Shown piece after piece: positions 20,175-32,333 of a DNA stretch of 64,000 nt (positions are counted from its first letter, which is position 1; the number at the start of each line of letters is the position of its first letter). Made by a program: the position numbers and the translations under genes. Location: contig NZ_RPOI01000020.1 in assembly GCF_003818115.1 (NCBI RefSeq), forward strand, positions 124,001 through 188,000. The letters are read 5' to 3'. The notes below the pieces were generated by a model, which did no database searches, was not told the DNA's origin, and was given only the letters and a program-made list of their open reading frames with translations. Source of the stretch: Citrobacter youngae (GTDB taxonomy: Bacteria; Pseudomonadota; Gammaproteobacteria; Enterobacterales; Enterobacteriaceae).

Positions 20175-22897
20175 TGTTGTGCCTCCTGCAGATCCTCAAG
20201 ACGCGCACCTGCCAGAACCGGCGCGATGCCAGGCATGCCCATCGGCAAACCAACCTGCCCTGCCGTTAATCCTTCAGCGATTTCAACCGGCAGCGTAACC
20301 GTGTTGCCATCGTAGCTGAAAGAAACGCGCGTACCGGCATTAACACCCAACTTCGCGGCATCTGCCGGGTTGAGCTTGATGTACGGCTGCGGCATACGGG
20401 TCTGGAAGACCGGCGCACGCTGGGACATTTCATCACTACCAAACAGGTGATAGTAAGGCGCGATACGCCACTGACCTTCCTGAGCCTGGAAGCTCGCCGG
20501 AACGGTTGTGAAGTACGCCATATCCCCCGCAGAAGCCTCGATCAGACGCACGCCCGGATCGCCATGACGCAGTTTACCGCCCACTTCATCCTGGAACTTG
20601 TTCCACGCCTGTGGGGAGTTCCAGCCCGGAGCCCAGGCAAACGGAATTTGTGAACGCGGCGCAGACGGCTGGTTGTTCCCTTCCATAGAGAAGGCGAACA
20701 TGGTGTCTTTGTCCTGCGGCTGGCGCGGTTCGTGTACGCTGATGTTGGCGCGCATTGCGGTACGACCGCTGTAGCGGTGCGGTTCACGCGCCAGCTTCTG
20801 TCCACGGATACGGAAGCTTGCGTCCGGCGCGGCATCTTTAATGCCTGCCAGCTGCGGCAACTTCTCAACGACCGCGTCGATAACGTGGTCGAGCTGCGTC
20901 CAGTCCACTTCACGGCTCTGCACGGTGCTGTGCAGCGAGTGCAGCCAGCGCCAGCTTTCCAGCATTACGGTGTTGCTGTCGTAGTAGGATGGGTCATAGA
21001 CCTGGAAGAAACGCTGGGCGCGGCCTTCGTTGTTAATCACCGTACCATCGCTTTCAGCGAAGCTTGCAGCGGAAAGCACCAGATGGGCGTTTTCCATAAT
21101 TGCCGTACGCTGATGGTCAACGACCAGTACCAGCGGCGCTTTCGCCAGAGCGGCATCAACGCGAGCAGCTGAAGCATGGCGATGCAGGTCATTTTCCAGC
21201 ACCACAACGGCGTCAGCGCGGCCTGTTTCCAGCTCGGTCAGCGCATCGTCAAGGGAACCACCGCCAATCATGCCGAGGCCCATGCTGTTAACCGAGCGAG
21301 CAATCATGGTGATGCCGACGTCTGCACCACGGCCTTTCAGCGCCTTCGCCACGTTGGCAGCCGCCTGAATCACTTCGGCACTACCGGCGTTAGTGCCGGA
21401 AATAATCAGTGGTTTCTTCGCCCCGGCCAATGCCTGAACGATAACGTCAATTTTGTTCTGCAGGTCACGGTCGATACCGTCAACCGCCGGCGCGTTGTTA
21501 TCCAGCGCATGAGCGATAGCGAAACCTAAACGCGCCTGATCTTCAACCGGTGCACGATAGGTCCAAGCGGCGATATCATCCAGGCGGGTGTTATCGACAT
21601 TGGTAACGAACAGCGGATGCTTAGCACGCTGGCCGATGTTAAGGATTGCTGCGATCTGCCAGTCAGCCACTTTCTGTGCCGCCGCCATTTCACGCGCTTT
21701 ACCTTTCACCGCCTGACGCACTGCCAGCGCAACGCGCGCACCGGTTTGGGTGACATCTTCGCCCAGCACCAGAACCGCATCATAAGATTCGATTTCGCGC
21801 AGTGCCGGAGTATGAATCCCGCCGTCACGCAGCACGCTCAGTGCCAGTTGCAGACGTTCCTGCTCGCCCTGGGCTATACCGGTATAGAAGTTATCCGCAC
21901 CGACCAGTTCACGCAGCGCGAAGTTACTTTCAACGCTGGCGCGCGGAGAGCCGATACCGATCACTTTCTTCGACTGACGCAGAATATCTGCCGCCCCCTG
22001 CATCGCCTGCTCAGCGTTCAGGGTGATCAGATCATCGCCACGACGCTGTACCGGCTGACGCGGACGGTCTTTCAGGTTCACGTAACCATAGCCAAAACGA
22101 CCACGGTCGCAGAGGAAGTAGTGGTTAACGGTACCGTTGTAGCGGTTTTCGATACGACGCAGTTCGCCGTAACGCTCACCCGGGCTGGTGTTACAGCCAA
22201 TGGAACACTGCTGGCAGATGCTCGGGGCAAACTGCATATCCCATTTACGGTTATAACGCTCGGAGTGCGTTTTGTCGGTAAACACGCCGGTCGGACAAAT
22301 TTCTACCAGGTTACCGGAGAATTCGCTCTCAAGCGTACCGTCTTCCGGACGACCGAAGTAGACGTTGTCATGTGCGCCATACACGCCCAGATCCGTGCCA
22401 TCGGCGTAATCTTTGTAGTAACGTACGCAGCGATAGCAGGCGATGCAGCGGTTCATTTCGTGAGAGATGAACGGCCCCAAATCCTGGTTGCGGTGTGTAC
22501 GCTTCGTGAAGCGGTAGCGACGGAAGCTATGACCAGTCATGACGGTCATATCCTGAAGGTGGCAGTTACCGCCCTCTTCGCAGACCGGGCAGTCGTGCGG
22601 GTGGTTGGTCATCAACCACTCGACGACGCTTTCGCGGAACTGCTTCGCTTCTTCGTCATCAATAGAAATAAAGGTACCTTCGGTGGCCGGTGTCATACAA
22701 GACATCACCAGGCGACCACGCGTGTCTTCCGCGTTCTGATATTGCTTCACCGCACACTGGCGGCAAGCACCGACGCTGCCCAGCGCCGGGTGCCAGCAAA
22801 AGTATGGAATATCAAGGCCGAGAGACAGACAAGCTTCCAGCAGGTTGTCCGCTCCATTGACCTCATATTCTTTGCCGTCTACATGAATCGTAGCCAT
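20171..22897 (-). CDS. nuoG: NADH-quinone oxidoreductase subunit G
   Basis: The large iron-sulfur subunit of the peripheral arm. The Met at 22897 ([13 protein letters not shown]) gives 908 residues like E. coli and is 10 bases from a GGAAG ribosome site; an ATG three codons earlier is too close to that site. The N-terminal [2Fe-2S] ligands lie in [15 protein letters not shown], then [13 protein letters not shown] with the HxxxC-type N5 cluster, [11 protein letters not shown], and the N7 cluster CQQCSIGC. The rest is molybdopterin-oxidoreductase-like without an active cofactor. Confidence 0.97.
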   Translation of the reverse strand: MATIHVDGKEYEVNGADNLLEACLSLGLDIPYFCWHPALGSVGACRQCAVKQYQNAEDTRGRLVMSCMTPATEGTFISIDDEEAKQFRESVVEWLMTNHPHDCPVCEEGGNCHLQDMTVMTGHSFRRYRFTKRTHRNQDLGPFISHEMNRCIACYRCVRYYKDYADGTDLGVYGAHDNVYFGRPEDGTLESEFSGNLVEICPTGVFTDKTHSERYNRKWDMQFAPSICQQCSIGCNTSPGERYGELRRIENRYNGTVNHYFLCDRGRFGYGYVNLKDRPRQPVQRRGDDLITLNAEQAMQGAADILRQSKKVIGIGSPRASVESNFALRELVGADNFYTGIAQGEQERLQLALSVLRDGGIHTPALREIESYDAVLVLGEDVTQTGARVALAVRQAVKGKAREMAAAQKVADWQIAAILNIGQRAKHPLFVTNVDNTRLDDIAAWTYRAPVEDQARLGFAIAHALDNNAPAVDGIDRDLQNKIDVIVQALAGAKKPLIISGTNAGSAEVIQAAANVAKALKGRGADVGITMIARSVNSMGLGMIGGGSLDDALTELETGRADAVVVLENDLHRHASAARVDAALAKAPLVLVVDHQRTAIMENAHLVLSAASFAESDGTVINNEGRAQRFFQVYDPSYYDSNTVMLESWRWLHSLHSTVQSREVDWTQLDHVIDAVVEKLPQLAGIKDAAPDASFRIRGQKLAREPHRYSGRTAMRANISVHEPRQPQDKDTMFAFSMEGNNQPSAPRSQIPFAWAPGWNSPQAWNKFQDEVGGKLRHGDPGVRLIEASAGDMAYFTTVPASFQAQEGQWRIAPYYHLFGSDEMSQRAPVFQTRMPQPYIKLNPADAAKLGVNAGTRVSFSYDGNTVTLPVEIAEGLTAGQVGLPMGMPGIAPVLAGARLEDLQEAQQ

Positions 22898-22978
22898 AGT
22901 CAGCATGCTTCCAGTTGGCTCGGTCAGTGACCAAGCGTTAATCGAATTTCTTATCGCGACACAGGGCTAACCCTGTGA

Positions 22979-24316
22979 TCACCAGCGCTCTTTCAGCAGG
23001 TTCGGCTGAATACCACCAATAGCGTGGGTATTGCTGAAGGTCTGCTTAATGCCAGCTTCGAATTCTTCGCGGAAATATTTAATGGCGCTCTGTAGCGGTT
23101 CCACCGCACCCGGTGCGTGTGCACAGAAGGTTTTACCCGGGCCGAGGAAACGACACAGTTGCTCAAGTGTCTCGATATCCCCAGGCTGGCCTTCGCCACG
23201 CTCTAGCGCACGCAGAATTTTCACACTCCACGGCAGACCATCACGGCACGGCGTACACCAGCCACAGGACTCGCGGGCAAAGAACTCTTCGAGGTTACGC
23301 ACCAGCCCAACCATGCCAATCTCGTGGTCAACCGCCATCGCCAGCGCGGTACCCAGACGGCTACCGGCTTTACCAATGCTTTCGAATTCCATCGGCAGGT
23401 CGAGATGTGCTTCAGTCAGGAAGTCAGTCCCCGCGCCGCCCGGCTGCCAGGCTTTGAACTTCAGGCCATCGCGCATGCCGCCCGCGTAATCTTCGAGGAT
23501 TTCACGCGCAGTAGTGCCGAACGGCAGCTCCCACAGTCCCGGATTCTTCACGCGACCAGAGAAGCCCATCAGTTTGGTGCCCGCGTCTTTGCTCTTCGAA
23601 ATGTTCTGGTACCACTCCACGCCGTTTGCGAGGATAGCCGGTACGTTACACAGGGTTTCGACGTTGTTAACGCAGGTCGGTTTACCCCATGCACCAGAGC
23701 TTGCCGGGAACGGCGGCTTGGAGCGTGGGTTAGCACGGCGACCTTCGAGGGAGTTGATCAGCGCGGTTTCTTCACCACAGATGTAACGCCCCGCCCCGGT
23801 GTGCACAAACAGTTCGAAATCGAAACCGGTGCCCATGATGTTTTTGCCAAGCAGACCGGCTTCGGTCGCTTCGGCAATCGCGCGGCGCAGATGCACAGCC
23901 GCTTCGATATATTCACCGCGCAGGAAGATGTAACCACGGTACGCTTTCAGCGCAAACGCGGAGATCAGCATGCCTTCCACCAGCAGGTGCGGCAGCTGTT
24001 CCATCAACAAGCGGTCTTTATAGGTGCCGGGTTCCATTTCATCGGCGTTACACAGCAGGTAACGGATGTTCATGGATTCGTCTTTCGGCATCAGGCTCCA
24101 CTTCAGACCGGTGGAAAAGCCTGCGCCACCGCGCCCTTTCAGGCCAGCGTCTTTTACCTGGTTGACGATTTCATCCGGTGACAGCCCGGTCAGGGCCTTA
24201 CGCGCACCTTCATAACCGTTCTTGCTACGATATTCGTCCAGCCATACAGGCTGTTTGTCATCACGCAGACGCCAGGTCAGCGGATGCGTTTCGGGAGTAC
24301 GGATAATGTCTTTCAT
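22979..24316 (-). CDS. nuoF: NADH-quinone oxidoreductase subunit F
   Basis: NADH-oxidising flavoprotein subunit of 445 residues with FMN and cluster N3. The nucleotide-binding glycine motif [10 protein letters not shown] is at residues 61-70; the cluster ligands lie in [11 protein letters not shown] (about 349-359) with the fourth Cys in KTFCAHAPG. It overlaps nuoE by four bases. Confidence 0.97.
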   Translation of the reverse strand: MKDIIRTPETHPLTWRLRDDKQPVWLDEYRSKNGYEGARKALTGLSPDEIVNQVKDAGLKGRGGAGFSTGLKWSLMPKDESMNIRYLLCNADEMEPGTYKDRLLMEQLPHLLVEGMLISAFALKAYRGYIFLRGEYIEAAVHLRRAIAEATEAGLLGKNIMGTGFDFELFVHTGAGRYICGEETALINSLEGRRANPRSKPPFPASSGAWGKPTCVNNVETLCNVPAILANGVEWYQNISKSKDAGTKLMGFSGRVKNPGLWELPFGTTAREILEDYAGGMRDGLKFKAWQPGGAGTDFLTEAHLDLPMEFESIGKAGSRLGTALAMAVDHEIGMVGLVRNLEEFFARESCGWCTPCRDGLPWSVKILRALERGEGQPGDIETLEQLCRFLGPGKTFCAHAPGAVEPLQSAIKYFREEFEAGIKQTFSNTHAIGGIQPNLLKERW

Positions 24317-24813
24317 TTATACCGCTCCAACAGTTCGGGAATGCCTTCCGGGGTCAGGTGAGCATGAGTATCTTCATCGATCATCATATTCGGCCCCTTG
24401 TCGCAGTTCCCCAGGCAACAGGTCGGCAGCAGCGTAAAGCGACCATCAAAGGTCGTCTGCCCCGGCTTGATGTTGAGTTTTTTCTCAAGCGCAGCCTGGA
24501 TCCCCTGGTAGCCATTGATATGGCACACGACGCTGTCGCAATAGCGGATCACGTGGCGACCGACCGGCTGACGGAAGATCTGGCTGTAGAATGTCGCAAC
24601 ACCTTCGACGTCGCTTGCCGGGATACCCAGCACGTCAGCGATCGCGTAGATCGCCCCATCCGGCACCCAGCCACGCTGCTTCTGAACGATTTTCAGCGCT
24701 TCAATGGACGCCGCACGCGGGTCTTCGTAGTGGTGCTTCTCGTGCTCAATCGCTTCACGCTCAGCCGCACTCAGCTCAAAAGCCTCGGTTTGTGGTTGTT
24801 GGTTCTCGTGCAT
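24313..24813 (-). CDS. nuoE: NADH-quinone oxidoreductase subunit E
   Basis: Small 166-residue partner of NuoF holding the [2Fe-2S] cluster N1a. The thioredoxin-like C-terminal domain shows the four ligands in CDSVVC (about 92-97) and CCLGNC (about 132-137). Its ATG is two bases after the nuoCD stop. Confidence 0.96.
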   Translation of the reverse strand: MHENQQPQTEAFELSAAEREAIEHEKHHYEDPRAASIEALKIVQKQRGWVPDGAIYAIADVLGIPASDVEGVATFYSQIFRQPVGRHVIRYCDSVVCHINGYQGIQAALEKKLNIKPGQTTFDGRFTLLPTCCLGNCDKGPNMMIDEDTHAHLTPEGIPELLERYK

Positions 24814-24815
24814 AA

Positions 24816-26618
24816 TTAGCGGTCCACATCTGACATAACAAAATCGATACTACCCAGATGGACGATCAGGTCGGACACCAGGCTGCCACGTACCGCTACC
24901 GGGATCTGCTGCAGGTGCGCATAGCTCGGGGTACGGATACGGGTACGATAACTCATGGTGCTGCCATCGCTGGTCAGGTAGTAACTGTTAATACCCTTGG
25001 TCGCTTCCACCATCTGGAAGGACTCGTTTGCCGGCATAACCGGTCCCCACGAAACCTGCAGGAAGTGGGTGATCAGGGTTTCGATATGTTGCAGCGTGCG
25101 CTCTTTCGGCGGCGGCGTCGTCAGCGGGTGATCCGCTTTGAACGGGCCTTCCGGCATGTTATTGAGGCACTGCTCAAGGATGCGCAGACTCTGGCGCAGC
25201 TCTTCAACTTTCAGCATCACGCGGGTATAGCAGTCGGATACACCACCGCCAACCGGGACTTCAAAGTCAAAGTTTTCGTAGCCAGAGTACGGACGCGCTT
25301 TACGCACGTCGAAATCAATACCGGTCGCACGCAGCGCAGCACCGGTACAGCCCCAGTCCAGCGCTTCTTTCTTGCCGTAAGCGGCAACGCCCTGCGAACG
25401 GCCTTTCAGGATGGTGTTACGCAGTGCGGCTTTCTCGTAAGAATCCAGACGTTTTGGCATCCAGTCGAGGAAATCACGCAGCAGTTTGTCCCAACCGCGC
25501 GGCAGATCGTGTGCCACACCGCCGATACGGAACCAGGCCGGGTGCATACGGAAACCGGTGATCGCTTCCACAACGTCATAGATTTTCTGACGGTCGGTAA
25601 AGGCGAAGAATACCGGAGTCATTGCGCCGACGTCCTGAATGAACGTGGAGATGTACAGCAGGTGGCTGTTGATACGGAACAGTTCAGACAGCATGACGCG
25701 AATCACGTTGACGCGATCCGGTACGGTAATACCCGCCAGCTTTTCGACTGCCAGCACGTACGGCATTTCGTTCACGCAGCCACCGAGGTACTCGATACGG
25801 TCAGTGTACGGAATGTAGCTGTGCCAGGACTGACGTTCGCCCATCTTTTCAGCGCCACGGTGGTGGTAGCCGATGTCAGGTACGCAGTCGACGATTTCTT
25901 CGCCATCAAGCTGCAGGACAATACGGAACGCACCATGGGAAGACGGGTGGTTAGGACCGAGGTTGAGGAACATAAAGTCCTCGTTTTCGGTGCTACGCTT
26001 CATGCCCCAGTCTTCAGGTTTGAAGGTCAGCGCTTCCATTTCCAGATCCTGTTTGGCTTTAGTCAGCTCAAACGGGTCAAATTCGGTCGCACGCGCCGGG
26101 TAGTCTTTACGCAGCGGATGGCCTTCCCAGGTATGCGGCATCAGCAGACGCGTCAGGTGCGGGTGACCTTCGATGTCGATGCCAAACATTTCCCAGGTTT
26201 CACGCTCATACCAGTTGGCGTTCGGGAACAGTTTGGTGAAAGTCGGTACGCGCAGATCGTTTTCAGACAAAGCCACCTTGAGCATGATATCGCGATTGCG
26301 TTCAATGGAGATCAGGTGATAGAAAACGGAAAAATCCGCGGCGGGTAACCCTTCGCGGTGCGTACGCAGACGTTCGTCCATGCCGTGTAAGTCAAACAGC
26401 ATGACGTAAGGTTTCGGCAGTCTCTTTAAGAAATCGCCAACTTCGAGTAACTGTTCACGCTTGACCCAGACAACGGGTACCCCAGTGCGAGTAGCCTGAA
26501 CGGTAAAGGCATCCGGCCCAAAACGGTTGCGCAGTTCGCCAATGACCGGGTCATCAAGGTGATCCCGTGTTTGCCATACGGCGTCTTGCGCGGTTAAGTC
26601 GGTCATATTGTTCACCAT
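24816..26618 (-). CDS. nuoC: NADH-quinone oxidoreductase fused subunits C and D
   Basis: The fused NuoCD protein of gamma-proteobacteria, 600 residues. The first ~190 residues are the 30-kDa NuoC domain ([10 protein letters not shown]) and the rest the 49-kDa NuoD domain, related to [NiFe] hydrogenase large subunits but without the metal cysteines. The quinone-site loops GPNHPSSHG and [11 protein letters not shown] are visible. An 85 bp gap separates it from nuoB. Confidence 0.96.
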   Translation of the reverse strand: MVNNMTDLTAQDAVWQTRDHLDDPVIGELRNRFGPDAFTVQATRTGVPVVWVKREQLLEVGDFLKRLPKPYVMLFDLHGMDERLRTHREGLPAADFSVFYHLISIERNRDIMLKVALSENDLRVPTFTKLFPNANWYERETWEMFGIDIEGHPHLTRLLMPHTWEGHPLRKDYPARATEFDPFELTKAKQDLEMEALTFKPEDWGMKRSTENEDFMFLNLGPNHPSSHGAFRIVLQLDGEEIVDCVPDIGYHHRGAEKMGERQSWHSYIPYTDRIEYLGGCVNEMPYVLAVEKLAGITVPDRVNVIRVMLSELFRINSHLLYISTFIQDVGAMTPVFFAFTDRQKIYDVVEAITGFRMHPAWFRIGGVAHDLPRGWDKLLRDFLDWMPKRLDSYEKAALRNTILKGRSQGVAAYGKKEALDWGCTGAALRATGIDFDVRKARPYSGYENFDFEVPVGGGVSDCYTRVMLKVEELRQSLRILEQCLNNMPEGPFKADHPLTTPPPKERTLQHIETLITHFLQVSWGPVMPANESFQMVEATKGINSYYLTSDGSTMSYRTRIRTPSYAHLQQIPVAVRGSLVSDLIVHLGSIDFVMSDVDR

Positions 26619-26703
26619 TGCAAATGGTCCGTGGTGGTCGGCAGTGCTTCGCGCTATTTATGTAGTGGTAAGCGAAGGAAGTGCTGCTGCCGACAGGCGC
26701 AAA

Positions 26704-27366
26704 TTAAATCTCGTCTGGTGTACGAAGATTCGTTACAGCAATACGTTCGCCGCGTTTACGCTCGCGTTCTGACTGCATATTGGCGCGATAAACGCCCTGA
26801 TCGCCAACCACCCAGGAGAGCGGACGGCGTTCTTTGCCAATGGAATCTTGCAGCAGCATCAGTGCCTGCATGTACGCTTCTGGACGCGGCGGGCATCCCG
26901 GGATGTACACATCGACCGGAATAAATTTATCAACGCCCTGCACTACCGAGTAGATATCGTACATACCGCCGGAGTTGGCGCAGGCGCCCATGGAAATAAC
27001 CCATTTCGGTTCCAGCATCTGATCGTAGAGGCGCTGAATAACCGGGGCCATTTTGGTAAAGCAGGTTCCGGCTACGACCATCAGGTCAGCCTGACGCGGC
27101 GATGCACGCAATACTTCTGCACCAAAACGGGCCACGTCATGCACGGCGGTAAACGAGGTCACCATCTCTACGTAGCAGCAGGAAAGGCCAAAGTTATATG
27201 GCCAAATTGAGTTTTTACGGCCCCAGTTAACCATGTCATGCAGCTTGCCCATGAACACGTTTTTGTTAACTTCCTGCTCCAGGGGGTCGGTTACGATCTC
27301 CTGTTTTTGCAGGGGGTAACGGTCGTTCTCACCGTTAGGATCTATGCGGGTGAGCGTATAATCCAT
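26704..27366 (-). CDS. nuoB: NADH-quinone oxidoreductase subunit B
   Basis: Carries cluster N2, the last iron-sulfur centre before quinone. The four ligands Cys63 and Cys64 (LSCCYVEM), Cys129 (GACANSGG) and Cys158 (PGCPPRPE) are all present in the 220-residue product. The first gene after nuoA, with a 15 bp gap. Confidence 0.97.
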   Translation of the reverse strand: MDYTLTRIDPNGENDRYPLQKQEIVTDPLEQEVNKNVFMGKLHDMVNWGRKNSIWPYNFGLSCCYVEMVTSFTAVHDVARFGAEVLRASPRQADLMVVAGTCFTKMAPVIQRLYDQMLEPKWVISMGACANSGGMYDIYSVVQGVDKFIPVDVYIPGCPPRPEAYMQALMLLQDSIGKERRPLSWVVGDQGVYRANMQSERERKRGERIAVTNLRTPDEI

Positions 27367-27381
27367 CTTAATGCCTCGCGG

Positions 27382-27825
27382 TTAGCGTTGACGATTAGCG
27401 ATACTGTTCGTTTCCGGGTTCATACGCTCGCGGCGTGAACGCGCGGGCGTCCAGTCCAGCGCGCCAATACGCACCAGATAAACCAGACCTGCCAGTAACA
27501 CAAAAATAAAAATTGCAGCTTCCACAAAGCCAATCCAACCGCTTTCACGGATAGAGGTTGACCATGCGAACAGATACAGCGCTTCAACGTCGAAGATAAC
27601 GAAGAACATGGCTACCAGATAAAACTTGGCAGACAGGCGCAAGCGGGCGGTGCCGACCGAGTCGATACCTGATTCAAACGGCACGTTTTTAGATCTCGCG
27701 CGTGCGCGACCACCTAAAAACCAGCCGCCGACGAGCATCAGGCAGCACAGGCCAATGGCGACAATAAGAAAGATAGCGAATGCCCAGTGATGAGCGATGA
27801 CTTCAGTGGATGTTGACATACTCAT
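27382..27825 (-). CDS. nuoA: NADH-quinone oxidoreductase subunit A
   Basis: First gene of the nuo operon. A 147-residue membrane subunit with three hydrophobic segments (about 14-38, 68-88, 98-118) and the conserved loop [13 protein letters not shown] near the quinone chamber, including a cysteine-free version usual for enterobacteria. Upstream is a long regulatory region shared with the end of lrhA. Confidence 0.96.
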   Translation of the reverse strand: MSMSTSTEVIAHHWAFAIFLIVAIGLCCLMLVGGWFLGGRARARSKNVPFESGIDSVGTARLRLSAKFYLVAMFFVIFDVEALYLFAWSTSIRESGWIGFVEAAIFIFVLLAGLVYLVRIGALDWTPARSRRERMNPETNSIANRQR

Positions 27826-28370
27826 TGCTTACTCATCAAAAGTAGCGCCAAATTCTCTGCTCTTTTCGGCAGATGAACGCCACATCGATTCATGGGGAGG
27901 AATAAAAAAAACCTTACAATCACTGTGAAAAATCATTTTAGACAGCTAATTGATGGGGTTTTTTACTCCTTTCTATAACCTTTTGTCAACTTTAACAAAA
28001 GTTTCCTCACATTATTTTACACAACTCCAACACCATTAACATAAAGTGCTATTTAGACCCATTTCGATCGCGTCATCGGTCATTTTTAATGTTGTTGAAT
28101 CGTGTCCGTAGTGAAGTAAAAAAATGATACCCGTCTATTTTGACAGGAATTCACACAGATGCCTCCCCCTAAATGGGAGTATTTTCTTGATCTGTGACAC
28201 GCTTTTGTTAATTCACCATAAAAAACAGCAACAATTTCTCTAGTTTTTTAACATGAAAATGAATAGCGCCTCGAGTGATTGTTTTTTGCACTATTTGTAG
28301 GTGATTTTTTTACCTACTGATTTTGTTAAGTTTTGGTATACAAAATGCCATCTCCGACCATTATTTGCAT
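27826..28370 (-). promoter_or_regulatory. nuo operon upstream regulatory region
   Basis: About 550 bases, AT rich, without a credible gene. In E. coli the corresponding region drives nuo transcription and responds to ArcA, NarL, FNR and IHF; I cannot assign exact sites. A small inverted repeat GTAGGT, nine bases, ACCTAC lies at 28297-28317 and long T and A runs are frequent. Confidence 0.65.
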
Positions 28371-28419
28371 AAAAAAAGAGCCACTGGATGTTTTTTCATC
28401 ACCAGCGACTCTTTTTTGC
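28371..28419 (-). terminator. lrhA terminator
   Basis: On the minus strand an imperfect stem, GAGTCGCTGG against CCAGTGGCTC, ends in a seven-T run. It is 33 bp beyond the lrhA stop. An A/T run on the other side could also act on plus-strand transcripts. Confidence 0.85.
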
Positions 28420-28451
28420 ACTTACATTTTATAACGATTATTTATGGTACA

Positions 28452-29390
28452 TCACTCAAAGTCGCCTTCGACAATCAGCGAATCGTCTCCCCCTTCAGGG
28501 GTAAACTGGTTGTATTGCCAGGGATTTTGATAGGTCTGCATCGACTTAAAGATCACCTGAGCCAGCTCATTTTGTGATGCAGGGTCGCAGCACAGCAAGT
28601 ACTCCGTTTCCGGCAACGGTGGCAATCCGTCCGCCGCGCCCAGTACGCGTAAATCCGGGCTCATCATTTCTACAGGACGGGCAGTCACGCCCAACCCCGC
28701 CTTCACTGCCGCACGAACAGCCGCTAATGTTGAAGCAACATAGGCCAGACGCCACGGGATCTGTGCAGCGTTCAGCGTTGCCAGTACCATATCGCGGAAC
28801 GGACTCGGATCATCCAGCAGCACCAGCGGCACCGGCTCACCTTTTTGTAAAATATATTCGGCCGCACAATACCAGTGCGTAGGTGAGGTACGCAGATTCA
28901 GACACTCAAAATCGCCTGGCCGGTTGGTTGTCACCACCAGATCAACGTCTTGTGACTTCAGCATATCCACCATGTAAGCGTTGCGTTTCACTCTGACATC
29001 CAGCGCAAGCTTCGGATAAACCGAACTTATCCGGTTCAGCAGAAAAGGAAGGATAGTATCCGCTGACTCATCAGAAGCGCCAATAGTTAACACTCCCTGA
29101 AGATTGTTAAACATCAATGATGAGCATGCCTCATCATTAAAACGCAATATTTTTCTGGCGTAACCCAGCAACTGAATCCCATGCTCGGTCAGTAGTTTGT
29201 TACGTCCATGGCGCGCGAACAACTCTTTCCCCACAAGTTGTTCGAGACGTTGCATTTGCTGACTCACCGCAGACTGAGTGCGACATACCGCAGCTGCCGC
29301 AGCCGCGAAGGTATTCAGATCGGCAACGGCAACGAAGGTTCTCAGCAGATCGAGATCGAGGTTAATTATCGGACGATTTGCATTTATCAT
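28452..29390 (-). CDS. lrhA: LysR-type regulator LrhA
   Basis: A 312-residue LysR-family regulator. In E. coli LrhA represses flhDC (flagella, chemotaxis) and type 1 fimbriae and affects RpoS translation. The winged HTH is at about residues 11-70 ([25 protein letters not shown]-type recognition helix as [13 protein letters not shown]) followed by the effector domain. The link to motility is notable since cheV lies in the same window. It is transcribed alone after a long leader region. Confidence 0.96.
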   Translation of the reverse strand: MINANRPIINLDLDLLRTFVAVADLNTFAAAAAAVCRTQSAVSQQMQRLEQLVGKELFARHGRNKLLTEHGIQLLGYARKILRFNDEACSSLMFNNLQGVLTIGASDESADTILPFLLNRISSVYPKLALDVRVKRNAYMVDMLKSQDVDLVVTTNRPGDFECLNLRTSPTHWYCAAEYILQKGEPVPLVLLDDPSPFRDMVLATLNAAQIPWRLAYVASTLAAVRAAVKAGLGVTARPVEMMSPDLRVLGAADGLPPLPETEYLLCCDPASQNELAQVIFKSMQTYQNPWQYNQFTPEGGDDSLIVEGDFE

Positions 29391-30316
29391 AATTTTTCAC
29401 TTACTCGCGGGTCATACCGGGTTAATGCTGTGCATTCAGAAACAAACAACTCCATTTGTAATGGGCCTCCCTCGCAGTTTCACCAGGTGTAACCAGGTGA
29501 AAATAAGGATGTATTTGCTTTAACAAACGAAACAATTCCCTTTCAGCGCTATATAATACCCGTGACACTCATCGGAATATAGCAACGAGAAAGAGTCATT
29601 TTTTTAGCTGTTGGATGATTCTGACTAATGGAAAACATGTAAATTTTGTAAATTTGAAAAATAGTTAACGAACACTAATTTACACATTAAAAACTAACTT
29701 TTCAGTATGTTAGAAACTCTTAACTAACATTAGAATTATCGCAAAACACAAGTTGCGTACCATTTCATGGGACTTATCTTAACCTAAAACCACTATATTT
29801 ATAAGTGTTATCGCGAATTAATCGAAGCAAAAAGGTGATAACTCAGACTGGCAGTTTTCGTATTATTAACGCGTTCAATAAATACTGTTTAAATATTAAA
29901 TAATAATTAATTAAGAATGCCACCATTCATTAATTATACTTAACAATAGATTCACACCGCGTCGTTGTCAGATCAGGCCGATAACAGTTTGTCAGGCTCA
30001 AACCTCAGTATTTTCGAATTGCGCAATACAGCAGATACTCCCGACCGCGCCCCGTTTTGCACATCTCACTATTTTTACCAAAACAAATCACCATACCCGA
30101 GCCGCCACCTCGAAACATATAACCACAAAATCAAAAATATCAAGATTATAATTCTATATTAATTTCATTATTTAGTTATTAACAGTTAATTATAACATCG
30201 CAACTTTCGAAATCTTCTACTAAAGACCCTTCAAAACTCACCGTCGGGGGAGTACATTGTTCTGTGCTGACTTCCACGGCAGGGAGTGGCATTCACAGCT
30301 AAAAAGGTCAAGATTC
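29391..30316. promoter_or_regulatory. Long divergent intergenic region lrhA/alaA
   Basis: About 925 bases with no gene I can support. It is strongly AT rich, especially 29640-29960 and 30130-30200. It must hold the lrhA promoter with a long leader (LrhA autoregulates in E. coli) and the alaA promoter (Lrp-responsive in E. coli). A 65-codon plus-strand reading at 29965-30162 lacks a clear ribosome site. Confidence 0.6.
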
Positions 30317-31534
30317 ATGTCCCCCATTGAAAAATCCAGCAAATTAGAAAATGTCTGTTATGACATTCGTGGCCCGGTTCTGAAGGAAGCAAAGCGCCTG
30401 GAAGAAGAAGGCAATAAAGTTCTGAAACTCAACATCGGCAACCCTGCGCCATTCGGGTTTGAAGCACCAGATGAAATTCTGGTCGATGTGATCCGCAATT
30501 TGCCTACCGCACAAGGGTATTGCGATTCAAAAGGTCTTTATTCAGCCCGCAAAGCGATCATGCAGCATTACCAGGCCCGCGGGATGCGCGATGTTACCGT
30601 GGAGGACATTTATATCGGTAATGGCGTTTCTGAATTAATCGTTCAGGCGATGCAGGCGTTGCTGAACAGTGGGGACGAAATGCTGGTTCCTGCACCTGAT
30701 TACCCGCTGTGGACAGCGGCAGTATCGCTCTCTGGCGGTAATGCCGTGCACTACCTGTGTGATGAATCGTCAGACTGGTTCCCGGACCTTGATGATATTC
30801 GGGCAAAAATCACCCCGCGCACACGTGGGATCGTCATCATTAACCCAAACAACCCTACCGGCGCCGTTTACTCTAAAGAGCTGCTGATGGAGATTGTTGA
30901 GATTGCTCGCCAGAACAACCTCATTATCTTTGCTGACGAGATTTATGACAAAATTCTCTATGATGATGCCGAGCATCACTCAATTGCGGCAATGGCCCCG
31001 GATCTGCTGACTATTACCTTCAATGGCCTGTCAAAAACTTATCGTGTTGCGGGGTTCCGCCAGGGTTGGATGGTACTGAACGGGCCGAAGAAACATGCCA
31101 AAGGGTATATTGAAGGTCTTGAAATGTTGGCCTCCATGCGTTTATGCGCCAACGTTCCAGCGCAACACGCCATTCAAACCGCGCTGGGTGGATACCAGAG
31201 CATCAGCGAATTTATCATGCCAGGCGGACGTTTGTATGAACAGCGCAACCGGGCATGGGAATTACTTAATGATATTCCGGGCGTCTCCTGCGTGAAGCCA
31301 CGCGGCGCGCTGTATATGTTCCCGAAAATTGATGCCAAACGCTTCAATATTCACGACGACCAGAAGATGGTTCTCGACTTTCTGCTGCAGGAAAAAGTCC
31401 TGCTGGTTCAGGGAACGGCTTTCAACTGGCCGTGGCCGGATCATTTCCGTATCGTCACACTGCCGCGTATTGACGATATCGAAATGTCGCTAAGTAAATT
31501 CGAGCGCTTCCTGTCAGGCTATCACCAGTTGTAA
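30317..31534 (+). CDS. alaA: Glutamate-pyruvate aminotransferase AlaA
   Basis: A class I/II PLP aminotransferase making alanine from pyruvate and glutamate. The start at 30317 (MSPIEKSSKLENVCYD) gives 405 residues like E. coli (yfbQ), with AAAAAGG upstream; a 20-residue in-frame extension is not supported. The PLP lysine lies in FNGLSKTYRVAGFRQGW, and the PLP-contacting NPNNPTGAVYS and FADEIYDKI are intact. Confidence 0.96.
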   Translation: MSPIEKSSKLENVCYDIRGPVLKEAKRLEEEGNKVLKLNIGNPAPFGFEAPDEILVDVIRNLPTAQGYCDSKGLYSARKAIMQHYQARGMRDVTVEDIYIGNGVSELIVQAMQALLNSGDEMLVPAPDYPLWTAAVSLSGGNAVHYLCDESSDWFPDLDDIRAKITPRTRGIVIINPNNPTGAVYSKELLMEIVEIARQNNLIIFADEIYDKILYDDAEHHSIAAMAPDLLTITFNGLSKTYRVAGFRQGWMVLNGPKKHAKGYIEGLEMLASMRLCANVPAQHAIQTALGGYQSISEFIMPGGRLYEQRNRAWELLNDIPGVSCVKPRGALYMFPKIDAKRFNIHDDQKMVLDFLLQEKVLLVQGTAFNWPWPDHFRIVTLPRIDDIEMSLSKFERFLSGYHQL

Positions 31535-31631
31535 TTAAACAAAGGCTGTCGGACCAGTATGACGAGTATTTGCATCTGACAGCCTTCTCTGCGCACAATG
31601 ACTCTTAGGTTGCCATCATATAAGGGTCGTT

Positions 31632-32231
31632 ATGAAGCAGAGCCATTTTTTTGCCCACCTATCCCGTCTGAAGCTCATTAACCGCTGGCCGCTGATGCGC
31701 AACGTGCGCACCGAAAACGTGTCTGAACACAGTCTGCAGGTTGCCATGGTTGCTCATGCGCTGGCCGCGATCAAAAACCGTAAATTTGGTGGTCAGGTAA
31801 ATGCTGAGCGTATTGCCCTGCTGGCGATGTATCACGATGCGTCAGAGGTGTTAACCGGCGATCTCCCTACCCCAGTGAAATATTTCAACTCGCAGATTGC
31901 TCAGGAATATAAAGCGATAGAGAAAATTGCCCAGCAAAAACTGGTCGATATGGTTCCCGATGAGTTGCGCGATATTTTTGCACCGCTCATTGATGAACAT
32001 GCCTTAAGTGAAGAAGAAAGATCGATTGTTAAACAGGCCGATGCCCTGTGCGCGTATCTGAAGTGCCTGGAAGAACTCTCAGCCGGTAACAACGAGTTTC
32101 TGCTGGCGAAAACACGTCTGGAAAAAACGCTGGAGTCACGACGCAGCGAAGAGATGGACTACTTTATGGACATGTTTGTCCCAAGCTTTCACCTCTCATT
32201 AGATGAAATCAGTCAGGATTCACCACTTTAA
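31632..32231 (+). CDS. yfbR: 5'-Deoxynucleotidase YfbR
   Basis: An HD-domain phosphohydrolase that dephosphorylates deoxyribonucleoside 5'-monophosphates, taking part in dUMP/thymidylate supply. It is 199 residues. Metal ligands are visible as His in [15 protein letters not shown] (about 33), the HD pair in [12 protein letters not shown] (about 68-69), and Asp in [13 protein letters not shown] (about 137). Confidence 0.95.
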   Translation: MKQSHFFAHLSRLKLINRWPLMRNVRTENVSEHSLQVAMVAHALAAIKNRKFGGQVNAERIALLAMYHDASEVLTGDLPTPVKYFNSQIAQEYKAIEKIAQQKLVDMVPDELRDIFAPLIDEHALSEEERSIVKQADALCAYLKCLEELSAGNNEFLLAKTRLEKTLESRRSEEMDYFMDMFVPSFHLSLDEISQDSPL

Positions 32232-32238
32232 ACGATTT

Positions 32239-32320
32239 TGCCGGATGGCGGCTAACGCCTTATCCGGCCTACAGGTAGGCGTGATATCCGTAGGCCTGAT
32301 AAGCGCATCGCCATCAGGCG
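32239..32320. repeat. BIME: paired REP units between yfbR and yfbS
   Basis: Two REP-type palindromes back to back: GCCGGATGGCGGCTAACGCC with its partner TTATCCGGCCTACAG, then TAGGCCTGATAAGCGCATCG with CCATCAGGC. It lies between converging genes, the usual REP setting. Confidence 0.9.
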
Positions 32321-32333
32321 TTTACTGCGGCGG

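Noticed and set aside
24858-26348. Long plus-strand frame antisense to nuoCD (496 codons)
   Set aside because: Shadow of a strongly biased, highly expressed gene; no ribosome site or recognisable domain.
28297-28317. GTAGGT...ACCTAC inverted repeat as a terminator or operator
   Set aside because: Only six-bp arms in a T-rich region; easily found by chance and not placed to end any gene.
28323-28577. Plus-strand frame across the lrhA terminator
   Set aside because: Runs through a terminator hairpin into the antisense of lrhA.
29965-30162. 65-codon plus-strand frame in the lrhA-alaA gap
   Set aside because: No ribosome binding site, no recognisable motif and odd composition in an AT-rich region.
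32239-32320. Possible CRISPR or small tandem array from repeated GCCGGAT/ATCCGGC units
   Set aside because: The repeats are palindromic REP units scattered singly or in pairs, without regular spacers.
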